Made by a program: the position numbers and the translations under genes. DNA of 64,000 bases from Psychroflexus tropicus DSM 15496 (GTDB lineage Bacteria > Bacteroidota > Bacteroidia > Flavobacteriales > Flavobacteriaceae). Shown piece after piece: positions 41,017 through 50,495 of the stretch. The notes below the pieces were generated by a model, which ran no database searches, was not told where the DNA came from, and was given only the letters and a program-made list of their open reading frames with translations. Numbering within the stretch: the first letter of the stretch is position 1; each line of letters opens with the position of its first letter. Location of the stretch: the NCBI RefSeq assembly GCF_000378765.1, contig NZ_KB905345.1, forward strand, positions 62,001 to 126,000. The letters run 5' to 3'.

Positions 41017-42153
41017 ATGAGAAAACTTTTACTCCTATTGGTTCTCATGCCAGTTTATAGTTTTAGCCAGGAAAAGCCAGTGGTCAACATAGGTGGCGCA
41101 TTGAGATACAATTACCTCATCAGTTCCTGGGATTCTGATCAAAAAGATATCGGAGGCGATTTTGTCTACGATTTTTTTAGAGTTAATGCTGAGGCATCTT
41201 ATAAGGATGTCTATCTCAATGTCGAGTACAGAGAATACTCCCCAGATTTTGGTGGTGGCTTCCTGAAACAAGGCTGGATGGGCTATAAATTTAATGAGAA
41301 AGAAGACATTCATATTGGTTTAACACAAGTTCCTTTTGGAATTCAAACCTATAATTCTCATAACTGGTTTTTCAACCTTACTTATTACGTAGGTTTGGAA
41401 GATGACCATGATCTTGGTGTCAAATACATGAATATAGGTGATAAATTTGAGTATCAGCTTGCCTTTTTCAAAGGCTCAGAATTATTTGACCTGGGAGGTG
41501 CCAGACCAGTGGATTCTGAACGCTATGCATACGATATTGTAGGTACCAATAAGGAAGTCAACCAGTTTAATGGTAAATTCATTTATAAGACAGGAGAGCA
41601 GTTCAAACAACGGTTTGGGTTTTCTGCTCAGTATGGTGGTCTTTACAATATTGAAACTAAAGAAATGGGTAATCATCATGCCTTATCACTTCACCATGAA
41701 GTTGATTATAAGCGATGGAACCTAAAGACTACTGTACTTACAGCACGTCACAATCCTATGAATGCAGATGGACAAAGCAGAGATATCGTGAGAATGGGTG
41801 CTTACGGATTTCCATATGATGTAGCTTCTGATTTTGAGATGTACACTGCAGCAATTTCATATTCTTTACCAGTAGATATTGGTCCCATAAGCAACTTACA
41901 ATTCTATAATGACTTTGGATACATGGACAAGAGAGCCGAAGGATTCACAAACACTGCCCAAAACGTGTTGGGTATGCTTGTGACTGCAGGAGACATGTAT
42001 ATCTACGTAGATTATGCTGCAGGATACAATCATTCGTGGTTTGGTGGAGATTTCACCAACGAATTTGGAAGCGGAAAGCCCAATCTGGGTTGGGAGTCTA
42101 GATTTAATATCAATTTTGGATATTATTTCTTAACTGATAATTCTTCAAGATAA
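41017..42153 (+). CDS. Outer-membrane porin-like beta-barrel protein
   Basis: 378 residues from the ATG at 41017, which gives a signal peptide (MRKLLLLLVLMPVYSFSQ); an in-frame TTG 18 codons upstream is not favoured. The rest is a beta-barrel of 14-18 strands with alternating aromatic residues (DVYLNVEYREYSPDFGGGF, INFGYYF at the end), like phosphate-selective or OprP/OprD-type porins, though the match is generic. It precedes a BCCT transporter by 24 bases. Together the two could form the outer and inner membrane steps for one solute. The final Phe-rich strand is compatible with Bam-dependent insertion. Confidence 0.75.
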   Translation: MRKLLLLLVLMPVYSFSQEKPVVNIGGALRYNYLISSWDSDQKDIGGDFVYDFFRVNAEASYKDVYLNVEYREYSPDFGGGFLKQGWMGYKFNEKEDIHIGLTQVPFGIQTYNSHNWFFNLTYYVGLEDDHDLGVKYMNIGDKFEYQLAFFKGSELFDLGGARPVDSERYAYDIVGTNKEVNQFNGKFIYKTGEQFKQRFGFSAQYGGLYNIETKEMGNHHALSLHHEVDYKRWNLKTTVLTARHNPMNADGQSRDIVRMGAYGFPYDVASDFEMYTAAISYSLPVDIGPISNLQFYNDFGYMDKRAEGFTNTAQNVLGMLVTAGDMYIYVDYAAGYNHSWFGGDFTNEFGSGKPNLGWESRFNINFGYYFLTDNSSR

Positions 42154-42177
42154 TTTCAATAATATAAAACGCATTTT

Positions 42178-43785
42178 ATGTCTGAGAAAGTAACTAGAAG
42201 TGATGAAAAAAAATCGATTTTTGGCCTGGAAATTAATGGCCCTGTTTTTTTCACCTCAGTAATATTAATTGTCGCCATGATTACCTTGGTCTTGATTTTT
42301 AATGAATCTGCTGAGGAATTTTTTAATAAAGTTCAAACCAATGTTTCTGAATTTGGAGGTTGGTTATATGTTTTAAGTGTAAACGTGTTCTTAGTATTTG
42401 TCCTTTTTCTGGCCTTTAGTAAATTCGGAAAGATTAGATTAGGGGGGAAAGATGCTGAACCTGAGTTCAAAACAGTATCCTGGTTTTCTATGTTGTTTAG
42501 TGCAGGGATGGGAATCGGTTTATTGTTCTGGAGTGTTGCTGAACCGGTTACCCATTATGGCGCACCACCTAATGCAGATCCTAATACCATAGATGCAGCC
42601 AAAGAAGCTATGAATTTTAGTTTCTTACACTGGGGTTTTCATCCTTGGGCTATTTATGCCTTAGTAGGGTTGGCTTTAGCATTTTTCACCTATTCCAGAG
42701 GCCTACCATTAACCTTTAGAAGTGTATTTTATCCATTTCTTGGAGATAAAATCTATGGTAGAACTGGAGATATCATCGATATTTTTGCTGTGTTAGCCAC
42801 TTTATTTGGATTAGCTACTTCTTTGGGCTTTGGAGTTCAGCAAGTAGCTGCAGGTTTAGAACAAGTCTTCGGCATGTCCAGTGGCACAACTACACAAGTT
42901 CTGTTGATTGCTGGTATTACAGCCGTTGCCACCATATCTGTTGTTCTTGGTGTTGATAAAGGGGTTAAAATTTTAAGTGAGTGGAACATTAGGATTGCCG
43001 TTGTTCTTCTAATTTTAGTATTGATTCTAGGCCCTACTTTATTTGTATTTGAAAGTTATTTAGAAAATTTGGGAAATTACTTCAGTAGCGTTGTCGAATT
43101 GTCCTTATGGAATGAAAGTTTTACTGGTGGAGATTGGCAGAACGACTGGACTATTTTCTACTGGGGTTGGTGGATCTCCTGGTCCCCATTTGTAGGAACC
43201 TTCATCGCCAGAGTTTCAAAAGGTCGAACTGTAAAGGAATTTATTTTAGGTGTACTTATAGTTCCTAGTTTAATTACGTTCTTCTGGATTACTGTCTTTG
43301 GTAATTCTGCTTTAGACGCCATTATGGACGGAAACAACGCTATTGCCACAGCCGTAGATAATGATGTTGCTACAGCTTTATTCATCTTTTTTGAGGACTT
43401 TCCGTTTACGATTGTTCTAAACGTTGTTGCTATTCTACTTATCATGGGCTTTTTTATCACCTCATCAGATTCTGGTTCTTTAGTAATAGATAGCTTAACC
43501 TCTGGTGGGAAAATTGAAGCTCCGGTGGGACAGCGTATCTTTTGGGCTGTTACTGAAGGCGCCGTAGCCGCGGTACTTTTAATAGGTGGTGGCCTGGGAG
43601 CACTGCAAACAGCTGCCATAACCACAGGTTTACCTTTTGCAATTATACTCCTTATCATGTGTTACTCATTATTTAATGGACTCAAAGACGAGTCCAAGAA
43701 GCATGAGAAACGAAAGGAGAACGAGCAAAAAGAGGATTACGAAGAAATTGTAAGTAATATCATTAAAAAACGCACCAAAAATTAA
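42178..43785 (+). CDS. BCCT-family (betaine/carnitine/choline) transporter
   Basis: 535 residues with twelve predicted membrane segments. Family landmarks are AGMGIGLLFWSVAEPVTHY (about 107-125) and the tryptophan-rich segment FYWGWWISWSPFVGTFIARV (about 325-344), which forms the quaternary-ammonium site in BetP. The C-terminal tail is very charged (KHEKRKENEQKEDYEE), resembling osmosensing tails. It should take up betaine, choline or a related compatible solute by sodium or proton symport. It sits between a porin gene and a universal stress protein gene (four bases downstream), consistent with osmotic stress. Exact substrate unproven. Confidence 0.93.
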   Translation: MSEKVTRSDEKKSIFGLEINGPVFFTSVILIVAMITLVLIFNESAEEFFNKVQTNVSEFGGWLYVLSVNVFLVFVLFLAFSKFGKIRLGGKDAEPEFKTVSWFSMLFSAGMGIGLLFWSVAEPVTHYGAPPNADPNTIDAAKEAMNFSFLHWGFHPWAIYALVGLALAFFTYSRGLPLTFRSVFYPFLGDKIYGRTGDIIDIFAVLATLFGLATSLGFGVQQVAAGLEQVFGMSSGTTTQVLLIAGITAVATISVVLGVDKGVKILSEWNIRIAVVLLILVLILGPTLFVFESYLENLGNYFSSVVELSLWNESFTGGDWQNDWTIFYWGWWISWSPFVGTFIARVSKGRTVKEFILGVLIVPSLITFFWITVFGNSALDAIMDGNNAIATAVDNDVATALFIFFEDFPFTIVLNVVAILLIMGFFITSSDSGSLVIDSLTSGGKIEAPVGQRIFWAVTEGAVAAVLLIGGGLGALQTAAITTGLPFAIILLIMCYSLFNGLKDESKKHEKRKENEQKEDYEEIVSNIIKKRTKN

Positions 43786-43789
43786 AATT

Positions 43790-44650
43790 ATGAAACCTGT
43801 TAAAAAAATTTTAGTTGGGCTAGACTTAACCTCAATAGATGAACAGCTCATTGCCTATAGTTCATTTTTTTCTGAATTGACTGAGGTGGATAAAGTTTAT
43901 TTTGTTCATAATATAAAGCGCTATGAAATTTCAGAGATGCTTGAAAAAGAAATTGAGAATGTAGATCTTGAAGAAATTATTACAGAAGAACTAAGAGAAA
44001 AAATAGAACAGAAATTTACTGCTAGCATTGAATGGGATATTTTGATTTCTGATGACCCTTACACGGAGTCATTGATGAGCTATATCGTTAACAAATACAG
44101 TATTGATTTGCTTATTCTCGGTAATAAAAATAACGAGAGTGGTTCTGGTATATTAGCTTTCAAATTGTTAAGAACCATACGCTGCCAATTCCTTTGGATA
44201 CCTTCCAACTTTGAGCCTAAAATGGATAAAATTTGGGTGGGAACAGATTTTTCTAATACTTCAAAAAAATGCTTTGAGTTTACCAATTATCTAGAATCTA
44301 AAGGATCGATGAATGTTCAGGCTGTTCATGTCTATAGCTTACCTATTCATTTTTCTCCATATGTCAATAACTCCAAAATAGAGCCTAAATTAGATTCTTA
44401 TGTAGATAAAAAATTTGATAATTTCTTGAAAAAAGTAAATTATTCTGGTACACTTCAAAGTTTTAAGATTCTTGGTCGAGAAGCCAATGTAGCCAGCAAA
44501 CTAAAAAAAGAAGCTTATAAAAATGAAGTCGACCTGCTTGTTGTCGCCGATAAAGGATCGAACACATTCTCTAACTTGACTTTGGGTAGTGTTACAGAAG
44601 ATCTTTTCAATAGAGACTTAAGAATTCCATTACTCGTTGTTAAGCATTAA
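43790..44650 (+). CDS. Universal stress protein, two-domain
   Basis: 286 residues made of two tandem UspA-like domains (about 1-140 and 145-286). The second keeps the ATP-binding end motif: Gly of DKGSNTFSNLTLGSVTEDLF (about 255-274) fits the G-2x-G-9x-G(S/T) pattern loosely; the first domain has a degraded version (LGNKNNESGSGILAFKLLRT). Tandem USPs often bind ATP and tune transport or stress survival. Four bases after the BCCT gene, so co-translated and probably a regulator or partner of the transporter; this pairing occurs elsewhere in BCCT and ion transport operons. Confidence 0.88.
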   Translation: MKPVKKILVGLDLTSIDEQLIAYSSFFSELTEVDKVYFVHNIKRYEISEMLEKEIENVDLEEIITEELREKIEQKFTASIEWDILISDDPYTESLMSYIVNKYSIDLLILGNKNNESGSGILAFKLLRTIRCQFLWIPSNFEPKMDKIWVGTDFSNTSKKCFEFTNYLESKGSMNVQAVHVYSLPIHFSPYVNNSKIEPKLDSYVDKKFDNFLKKVNYSGTLQSFKILGREANVASKLKKEAYKNEVDLLVVADKGSNTFSNLTLGSVTEDLFNRDLRIPLLVVKH

Positions 44651-44668
44651 CTTAGCATCAAAAAGGCC

Positions 44669-46378
44669 ATGTTAAAATTCTCTTGGAGTTGTGTCATATT
44701 TATCACACTAAGTATAGGTCAGAGTTGCAGTAAAAAAGATACTGCTCAACACACTCATTCTTCAAAAACCACTATAGCAGATTCTGCCATGGTGGTTTCT
44801 GCGCGAAAAGAGGCCTCTGAGATTGGACTTCAAATCCTGAAAGATGGTGGAAATGCATTTGATGCTATGGTGGCCACAGAAATGGCTCTGGCCGTTTGTT
44901 ATCCTTTTGCAGGCAATCTAGGAGGTGGTGGTTTCATGGTATACAGGACAAATGACGGTGCAACTGGAGCTTTAGATTATCGTGAAAAAGCACCTCTTGA
45001 GGCTAGTAAAACTATGTATCTGGATAAAAACGGAGAGCCTAATCCAAAACTCAGTCGAGAAGGGAGTCTTGCAGTAGGTGTTCCTGGAACTGTTGCAGGC
45101 ATGTTTCAGGTAAATGAGAAGTTCGGAACATTATCTATGGCAAAACTTTTAAAGCCTAGTATTGATTTGGCAAAGCGTGGCTTTATGATCACAGCAAAAC
45201 AGGCCAATATGCTTAATCGGTTTCAAGAAAATTTTCTGGAAATTAACAAAGACTCTATCTTATTCTCAAGACAATTTGCAAAAGGAGATACATTAAAAAA
45301 TTATGCTCTTGCCAATACTTTAGAACGAATTTCTGAAAACGGCTTATCTGAATTTTATGGTGGACACTCCGGCCAAATTTTGATTGAGTTCCTTTCAGAC
45401 TATGGAGGAATCATGAGCTTGAAAGACTTAGAAGAATATCATGCCGTATGGAGACAACCCATTGAATTCGATTATAAAAATCTAAAGGTAATATCCATGC
45501 CTCCGCCATCTAGTGGTGGTATCGTTTTGGGTCAGATCCTCAAAACTTTAGAAGCTTATGACTTAAAACAACTTGGTCATAACTCAATAAAATACATTCA
45601 GTTGCTTACAGAGGCAGAACGCAGGGCTTATGCAGACCGAAGCTTTTATTTAGGAGATCCAGATTTTGTTGATATTCCGGTAGACAGTCTTTTAGATTCA
45701 GAATACCTTAAGCAGCGCATGATCAGCTTTAGCTTTGAAGAGGCGACAAACTCAAAAGATATTGAACATGGTGAAATCACTGGCTATGAAAACGATGAAA
45801 CCACCCACTACTCTATCGTTGATCAGTATGGAAATGCTATTGCTGCAACAACCACCCTCAATGGAGCCTATGGCTCGAAACTCTACAGTAGTGAATTAGG
45901 TTTTTTTCTAAATAATGAGATGGATGATTTCAGTACCAAACCTGGGGTGCCCAATATGTTTGGATTAATTGGAGCTGAAGCCAATGCTATTGCTCCAGGC
46001 AAACGCATGCTCAGCTCAATGACTCCAACAATTGTTGAAAAAGACGGTGATTTTTGGATGAGTGTCGGCACTCCAGGAGGGTCTACGATCATTACTTCAG
46101 TTCTTCAAACTATACTAAACGTCAGTGAATTCAATATGTCCATGCAGGAAGCAGTAGACGCCCCTCGGTTTCACCACCAGTGGAAGCCTGATGAAATCAC
46201 ATTCGAAACCATTGGTTTTAAATCAAAACTTTTAGATTCATTGAGTAAAAGAGGTTATAAAGTAATTCAGCAGGATTCTAAAATCTTAGGTAAGGTAGAT
46301 GGTATTTTAAGATTACCTAATCAAAAACTGGAAGGGGGTGCAGATCATCGCGGAGATGATACCGCTGTTGGCTTTTAA
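44669..46378 (+). CDS. ggt: Gamma-glutamyltransferase (lipoprotein signal)
   Basis: 569 residues. The N-terminus ends in a lipobox-like IGQSCSKKD (Cys20), so the enzyme may be anchored in the periplasm or on the outer membrane. The GGT fold is clear: NPGG-like GNLGGGGFMVYR (about 87-98), the self-cleavage and nucleophile Thr379 in ETTHYSIVDQYGN, and the MPPPSSGGIVLGQIL substrate segment (about 275-289). It cleaves the gamma-glutamyl bond of glutathione and related compounds and can transfer the group. It follows the stress protein by 18 bases and closes a four-gene set with porin and BCCT transporter. Confidence 0.92.
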   Translation: MLKFSWSCVIFITLSIGQSCSKKDTAQHTHSSKTTIADSAMVVSARKEASEIGLQILKDGGNAFDAMVATEMALAVCYPFAGNLGGGGFMVYRTNDGATGALDYREKAPLEASKTMYLDKNGEPNPKLSREGSLAVGVPGTVAGMFQVNEKFGTLSMAKLLKPSIDLAKRGFMITAKQANMLNRFQENFLEINKDSILFSRQFAKGDTLKNYALANTLERISENGLSEFYGGHSGQILIEFLSDYGGIMSLKDLEEYHAVWRQPIEFDYKNLKVISMPPPSSGGIVLGQILKTLEAYDLKQLGHNSIKYIQLLTEAERRAYADRSFYLGDPDFVDIPVDSLLDSEYLKQRMISFSFEEATNSKDIEHGEITGYENDETTHYSIVDQYGNAIAATTTLNGAYGSKLYSSELGFFLNNEMDDFSTKPGVPNMFGLIGAEANAIAPGKRMLSSMTPTIVEKDGDFWMSVGTPGGSTIITSVLQTILNVSEFNMSMQEAVDAPRFHHQWKPDEITFETIGFKSKLLDSLSKRGYKVIQQDSKILGKVDGILRLPNQKLEGGADHRGDDTAVGF

Positions 46379-46525
46379 AAACTTACTATTTAGCCGATCT
46401 TATTGAATTGCAAATATTTAGCAGTAAAATTTAATATTTTGATAGAATATTGATATCTAAAATTATATTTTAGTAGAATTTAAGGGAAATATTTTCTATT
46501 TTGCCTAACCAAAATTCGAACTTTT

Positions 46526-48298
46526 ATGTCTGCATTGAAACGTTTATTTGACTTTCCATATTACCAATTAGAAAAATATAATCTTAACGATGCACTGGTC
46601 ACCAAATATGATGGGGTCTGGAAATCGACTTCTTCACAGGAATATATCGATCAGGTGAATAAAATAAGTAGAGGATTACTTAGATTAGGAATTCAACCTA
46701 ATGATAAAGTAGCACTTATCTCTACCAACAACAGAACAGAGTGGAATATTATGGATATTGGTATCATGCAACTCGGTGCCCAAGATGTCCCTATTTATCC
46801 TACAATCTCTGAAGAGGATTACGCCTACGTCCTCAATCATAGTGAATCTGTCTACTGTTTCGTTTCTGATAAAGAAGTCTATGATAAAGTCATGGCTATA
46901 AAGGGTGAAGTTGAATCCTTAAAAGAAGTGTTTACATTCGATCAAGTAGAAGGTGCTAAGAACTGGGCTGAAGTTCTTGAGCTTGGAGAGGATGACAGTA
47001 ACCAGAGCGAAGTACAGTCTCTGATGGACAAAGTGACTGAGGATGATTTAGCAACTTTAATTTACACTTCAGGTACCACCGGAAGACCAAAAGGGGTTAT
47101 GCTTTCTCATAAAAATATAGCCAGTAATGCTATTCATAGCTCCACTCGTCTTCCCTTAGATCAAGGGAATGCCAAAGCACTTAGCTTTCTTCCAGTTTGC
47201 CACGTCTATGAAAGAATGTTACAATATATGTATCAATTTAATGGAGTGAGTGTTTATTTTGCTGAGTCTATTGAAACCATCAGCGATAATTTAAAAGAAG
47301 TCAAACCAGAGGTTATGTCTGCCGTTCCAAGATTATTGGAAAAAGTATATGACAAAATTATTGCTAAAGGTGCCGACTTAACAGGTTTAAAGAAAAAGCT
47401 GTTTTTCTGGGCTGTAGAGCTTGGCCTTCAGTACGAACCCTACGGACAAAATGGCTGGTTATATGAGCAAAAGCTCAAATTAGCTCGCAAATTGATTTTC
47501 AGCAAATGGCAGGAAGCCTTAGGTGGTAACCTAAAAGTGATAGCCTCAGGGAGCGCGGCTCTACAATCGAGACTGGCAAGGGTGTTTAATGCAGCTGGCA
47601 TGGGAGTCATGGAAGGTTATGGTTTAACAGAAACCTCGCCAGTAGTTTCAGTAAACGACATGAGAGATAAAGGTTTTAAAATTGGAACTGTAGGAAGACC
47701 GATTCCAGAAACTGAAGTCAAGATCGCCGAGGATGGTGAAATCCTAGTCAAAGGGCCTCAGGTAATGATGGGTTATTATAAAGACAAAGAAAAGACAGAC
47801 GAAGTGTTAATCGATGGATATTTCCACACTGGTGATATTGGTGAGATTTGTAAAGATGGGTTTTTAAAAATCACAGATCGAAAGAAAGAGATGTTTAAGA
47901 CCTCTGGAGGTAAATACATCGCCCCTCAGATCATAGAAAATGTGATGAAACAATCGCGTTTTATTGAGCAGATCATGGTGATTGGTGAGGGAGAAAAAAT
48001 GCCGGCTGCCTTAATTCAGCTGAATGAAGAATTTGTAAAAGATTGGGGTAAACGCAAAGGTCTCAAGCTTGGTGATTCACTATCTGGAATGGTCAAAAAT
48101 CAAGACTTGATCAATCGTATTCAAGAAGAAATTGATTTTTATAATCAGAAATTTGGAAACTGGGAAAAAATCAAAAAATTTGAACTCACTCCAGATGTTT
48201 GGAGTATCGAAGAAGAACATCTTACGCCTACTATGAAATTGAAACGCAGAGTCATTAAAGATAAATACATGGACTTATATAATAAGATTTACTCATAA
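46526..48298 (+). CDS. Long-chain fatty acid--CoA ligase / AMP-binding protein
   Basis: 590 residues of the ANL superfamily. The P-loop-like motif YTSGTTGRPKG (180-190), GYGLTETSP (about 372-380), and the hinge with HTGDIGEICKDGFLKITDR are all seen; the C-terminal lysine segment (MKLKRRVIKDKY) completes the domain. It activates fatty acids as acyl-AMP and then acyl-CoA. Similar to FadD-type enzymes of the 590-600 residue class common in Bacteroidota. It is a single gene, 147 bases after ggt, and closed by a strong terminator. Chain-length preference is unknown. Confidence 0.9.
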   Translation: MSALKRLFDFPYYQLEKYNLNDALVTKYDGVWKSTSSQEYIDQVNKISRGLLRLGIQPNDKVALISTNNRTEWNIMDIGIMQLGAQDVPIYPTISEEDYAYVLNHSESVYCFVSDKEVYDKVMAIKGEVESLKEVFTFDQVEGAKNWAEVLELGEDDSNQSEVQSLMDKVTEDDLATLIYTSGTTGRPKGVMLSHKNIASNAIHSSTRLPLDQGNAKALSFLPVCHVYERMLQYMYQFNGVSVYFAESIETISDNLKEVKPEVMSAVPRLLEKVYDKIIAKGADLTGLKKKLFFWAVELGLQYEPYGQNGWLYEQKLKLARKLIFSKWQEALGGNLKVIASGSAALQSRLARVFNAAGMGVMEGYGLTETSPVVSVNDMRDKGFKIGTVGRPIPETEVKIAEDGEILVKGPQVMMGYYKDKEKTDEVLIDGYFHTGDIGEICKDGFLKITDRKKEMFKTSGGKYIAPQIIENVMKQSRFIEQIMVIGEGEKMPAALIQLNEEFVKDWGKRKGLKLGDSLSGMVKNQDLINRIQEEIDFYNQKFGNWEKIKKFELTPDVWSIEEEHLTPTMKLKRRVIKDKYMDLYNKIYS

Positions 48299-48317
48299 TC
48301 TGAGTCAACTAACTAGT

Positions 48318-48346
48318 AAAGGAGTCTAAATTTAGACTCCTTTTTT
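48318..48346 (+). terminator. Terminator after the acyl-CoA ligase
   Basis: AAAGGAGTCTAAA and TTTAGACTCCTTT are perfect and adjacent (48318-48343), forming a hairpin closed from its centre, with the T run extending to 48346. Confidence 0.85.
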
Positions 48347-48380
48347 ATTTTAACTTGGAACTATAACTATATTTAAATTT

Positions 48381-49568
48381 ATGAATCCTTCAGCGTCAGG
48401 TTGGCTTATAAAATGCTTGCATCGTCTTAAAGAAACTGATCTATTAAGTCTGGATCAATTTCAATTTTATAATGCACTTCGGTCTACAGGTTTTATTTAT
48501 GGGTCTAGTCAAAATCCCCTTATTCCTTTAAGCGATCAAATAACTTATACTCAGGAAGAATTAGATAAAATCAATTTATTTATTACTCTGATTTATATTG
48601 ATCATCACTATTGTGAGGATCAGCCTGACCAGGAAATCATTAACAGATTAATAGGGTTCTACGAAGCCTTACATTCCTCCAAAGCATTTTTAAGCTCCAT
48701 ATTTAAATTTAAAACCAAAGCTGAACAACAATTGGAGCAACTCATCCATAAGCGTGTTCAAACCAATGAAGGAATTATTCAAAAGAATTTTAGTCATCTT
48801 ATTACAAACGCCTTGTTATTTACAGATGTATTAACCTATGAAAGAACATTGTCAAAATCCATTCAACCGGATACTTATGCCAGGTCTTTAGAAGGTATAA
48901 TTATGAACACAGTGTATCAGGCTTTGGAACAGAAAACATCAAAAGGGAAATACGATCTTCTCATTTTAAAACTGCTGAATAGCTCTTTGCGCTACAATTT
49001 TCCAAATTCAAAAAAAGGCTTTGTAGATAAGTTAGATTTTCAAAAAGGCTTAAGTGATTTGGGCAGGTTATATGTGTTTGATATGGCTTGTATGGCTGTT
49101 TACAGTGATGAAGAAATAGAACTGACCGAATTGTTGTTCATGAAAAATTTAGGTTCAGATTTACAATTGAAATCAAATTACATCGACTTAAGTTTAGAAT
49201 TTTTATATGATTTTGTGACTAAGCACAGAAGTAGCATTGCTTATTTTAATTTTAGTCATCCGCTTAATCATTTTTACAAGAAAAACCAAAAAGCGGTTAA
49301 ACTCTTGTTGACTAGAAACCGGAAACGGCTGTATAAAGAAATCATTCAAAGTAAAGAATTGGTCTATCTTATCTCTCAATCCAGACATCGTGAATTGAAT
49401 GCTGAAGAGAAAGCAAAAGTGAAATCGCAGCTATACGATATTTTTAAAAGCATTCCCTCGCTGGCTATTTTTGTTTTGCCAGGAGGGAGTGTTTTACTAC
49501 CAATCATAATTAAATTTATTCCTCAGTTATTACCATCTGCATTTAATGAAAACTTGGAAACTGACTAA
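48381..49568 (+). CDS. LETM1-related protein
   Basis: 395 residues, mostly helical and soluble until the C-terminus. The last 70 residues resemble the LETM1-like ribosome-binding domain: LNAEEKAKVKSQLYDIFKSI, then the hydrophobic segment FVLPGGSVLLPIIIKFIPQL and a terminal LLPSAF. Flavobacterial homologues are called LETM1-related and have been linked to biofilm growth in annotation. The N-terminal 300 residues have no recognisable domain. It stands alone between terminator and the convergent head-GIN operon. Mitochondrial LETM1 takes part in ion exchange; whether this applies here is unknown. Confidence 0.75.
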   Translation: MNPSASGWLIKCLHRLKETDLLSLDQFQFYNALRSTGFIYGSSQNPLIPLSDQITYTQEELDKINLFITLIYIDHHYCEDQPDQEIINRLIGFYEALHSSKAFLSSIFKFKTKAEQQLEQLIHKRVQTNEGIIQKNFSHLITNALLFTDVLTYERTLSKSIQPDTYARSLEGIIMNTVYQALEQKTSKGKYDLLILKLLNSSLRYNFPNSKKGFVDKLDFQKGLSDLGRLYVFDMACMAVYSDEEIELTELLFMKNLGSDLQLKSNYIDLSLEFLYDFVTKHRSSIAYFNFSHPLNHFYKKNQKAVKLLLTRNRKRLYKEIIQSKELVYLISQSRHRELNAEEKAKVKSQLYDIFKSIPSLAIFVLPGGSVLLPIIIKFIPQLLPSAFNENLETD

Positions 49569-49642
49569 TAGCATTGAATGTAATAGAACAAAAGAATAAC
49601 AAGTATTTTAATTAGTGAAATCATAAGGTTAGGTTTTTATGT

Positions 49643-50491
49643 TTAATTCTTTAGCTTAATCGCCCCACCAGATTTTGATGGATTTAAGTCGAGCTTTCCT
49701 GAAGGCTCGTTGAAATAATAAATATCTCCTCCACTGCTAGAAGCTGCACTCAAATTTTCGACAGGATATACTGATATTGAAGATCCTGAGCTTGCTTTTG
49801 CATTAACGAAATTGGATGTTAGTCCTTTGGCATCAATGTCAGTGCCGCTAGATGAATTTGCTTCAAATTCTGTGGTGGTTCCTTGTAAGTCAATATTAGA
49901 ACCAGAAGAAGTTCCTGCTTTGGTATAAATAGCTTTTACTTGAACGTCTGCAGAAGATCCGCTGGAGCTATTAACAAATAGATCATCAGCTTCTACATTT
50001 ATTTCGGCCTCAGATCCACTGGACGTTTCAAGTTCCAGAGATGTGACATTAAGGTCCAATTCAACTTCAGCCCCACTGGAAACGTCCAGCATAAAGTTAT
50101 CAAAGTTTAAAAGTACGCTAGAAGTAACTTCTGTACCGCTGGAAGCTTTTAAGAGCTGCAATTGCTCAGTGAAGTAGATAGTGATTTGCTTTGCGTCAGC
50201 ACTGGAGATCTGCTTCGTGGAGCTTACTTTGAGTATTCCTGATTGGTTCTCATAATCAAAAACTTCAAATAGGTTTTCATTAGCTTCTACAATCATGTAG
50301 TTTGAATCTGAAGGTTCCAGAGTGACGTCCCAGCCCCTTTCCAGCTGAAGTTCATTGAATTTATCCAGCATAATTTGTTCTGTAATGATTTCTCCCTCAC
50401 CTCTGACTTTATCAGGATAATTGAAATTGAAATTACAGCTGGTCAGTAAAATACTGATAGAAATAAGAAGCGTGTAAGTAATTGTTTTCAT
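49643..50491 (-). CDS. Head GIN-domain (DUF2807) lipoprotein
   Basis: 282 residues. Lipoprotein signal with lipobox LLTSC (Cys19), then a single DUF2807 auto-transporter-like adhesin domain. The sequence is repetitive, with many Ser-Ser-Gly segments (ASSGTEV, VSSGAEV, TSSGSEA, NSSSGSSA) about every 18-20 residues, the ladder of a right-handed beta-helix. It is encoded four bases after the PspC gene, at the end of the PadR-PspC operon. In Bacteroidota this trio is common, and the likely role is in envelope homeostasis; details are not known. Confidence 0.85.
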   Translation of the reverse strand: MKTITYTLLISISILLTSCNFNFNYPDKVRGEGEIITEQIMLDKFNELQLERGWDVTLEPSDSNYMIVEANENLFEVFDYENQSGILKVSSTKQISSADAKQITIYFTEQLQLLKASSGTEVTSSVLLNFDNFMLDVSSGAEVELDLNVTSLELETSSGSEAEINVEADDLFVNSSSGSSADVQVKAIYTKAGTSSGSNIDLQGTTTEFEANSSSGTDIDAKGLTSNFVNAKASSGSSISVYPVENLSAASSSGGDIYYFNEPSGKLDLNPSKSGGAIKLKN

Positions 50492-50495
50492 GGCT

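Noticed and set aside
43158-43658. 166-codon open frame on the minus strand inside the BCCT gene
   Set aside because: It is antisense to conserved transporter sequence, and its product is low in recognisable features; the plus-strand gene has strong family motifs.
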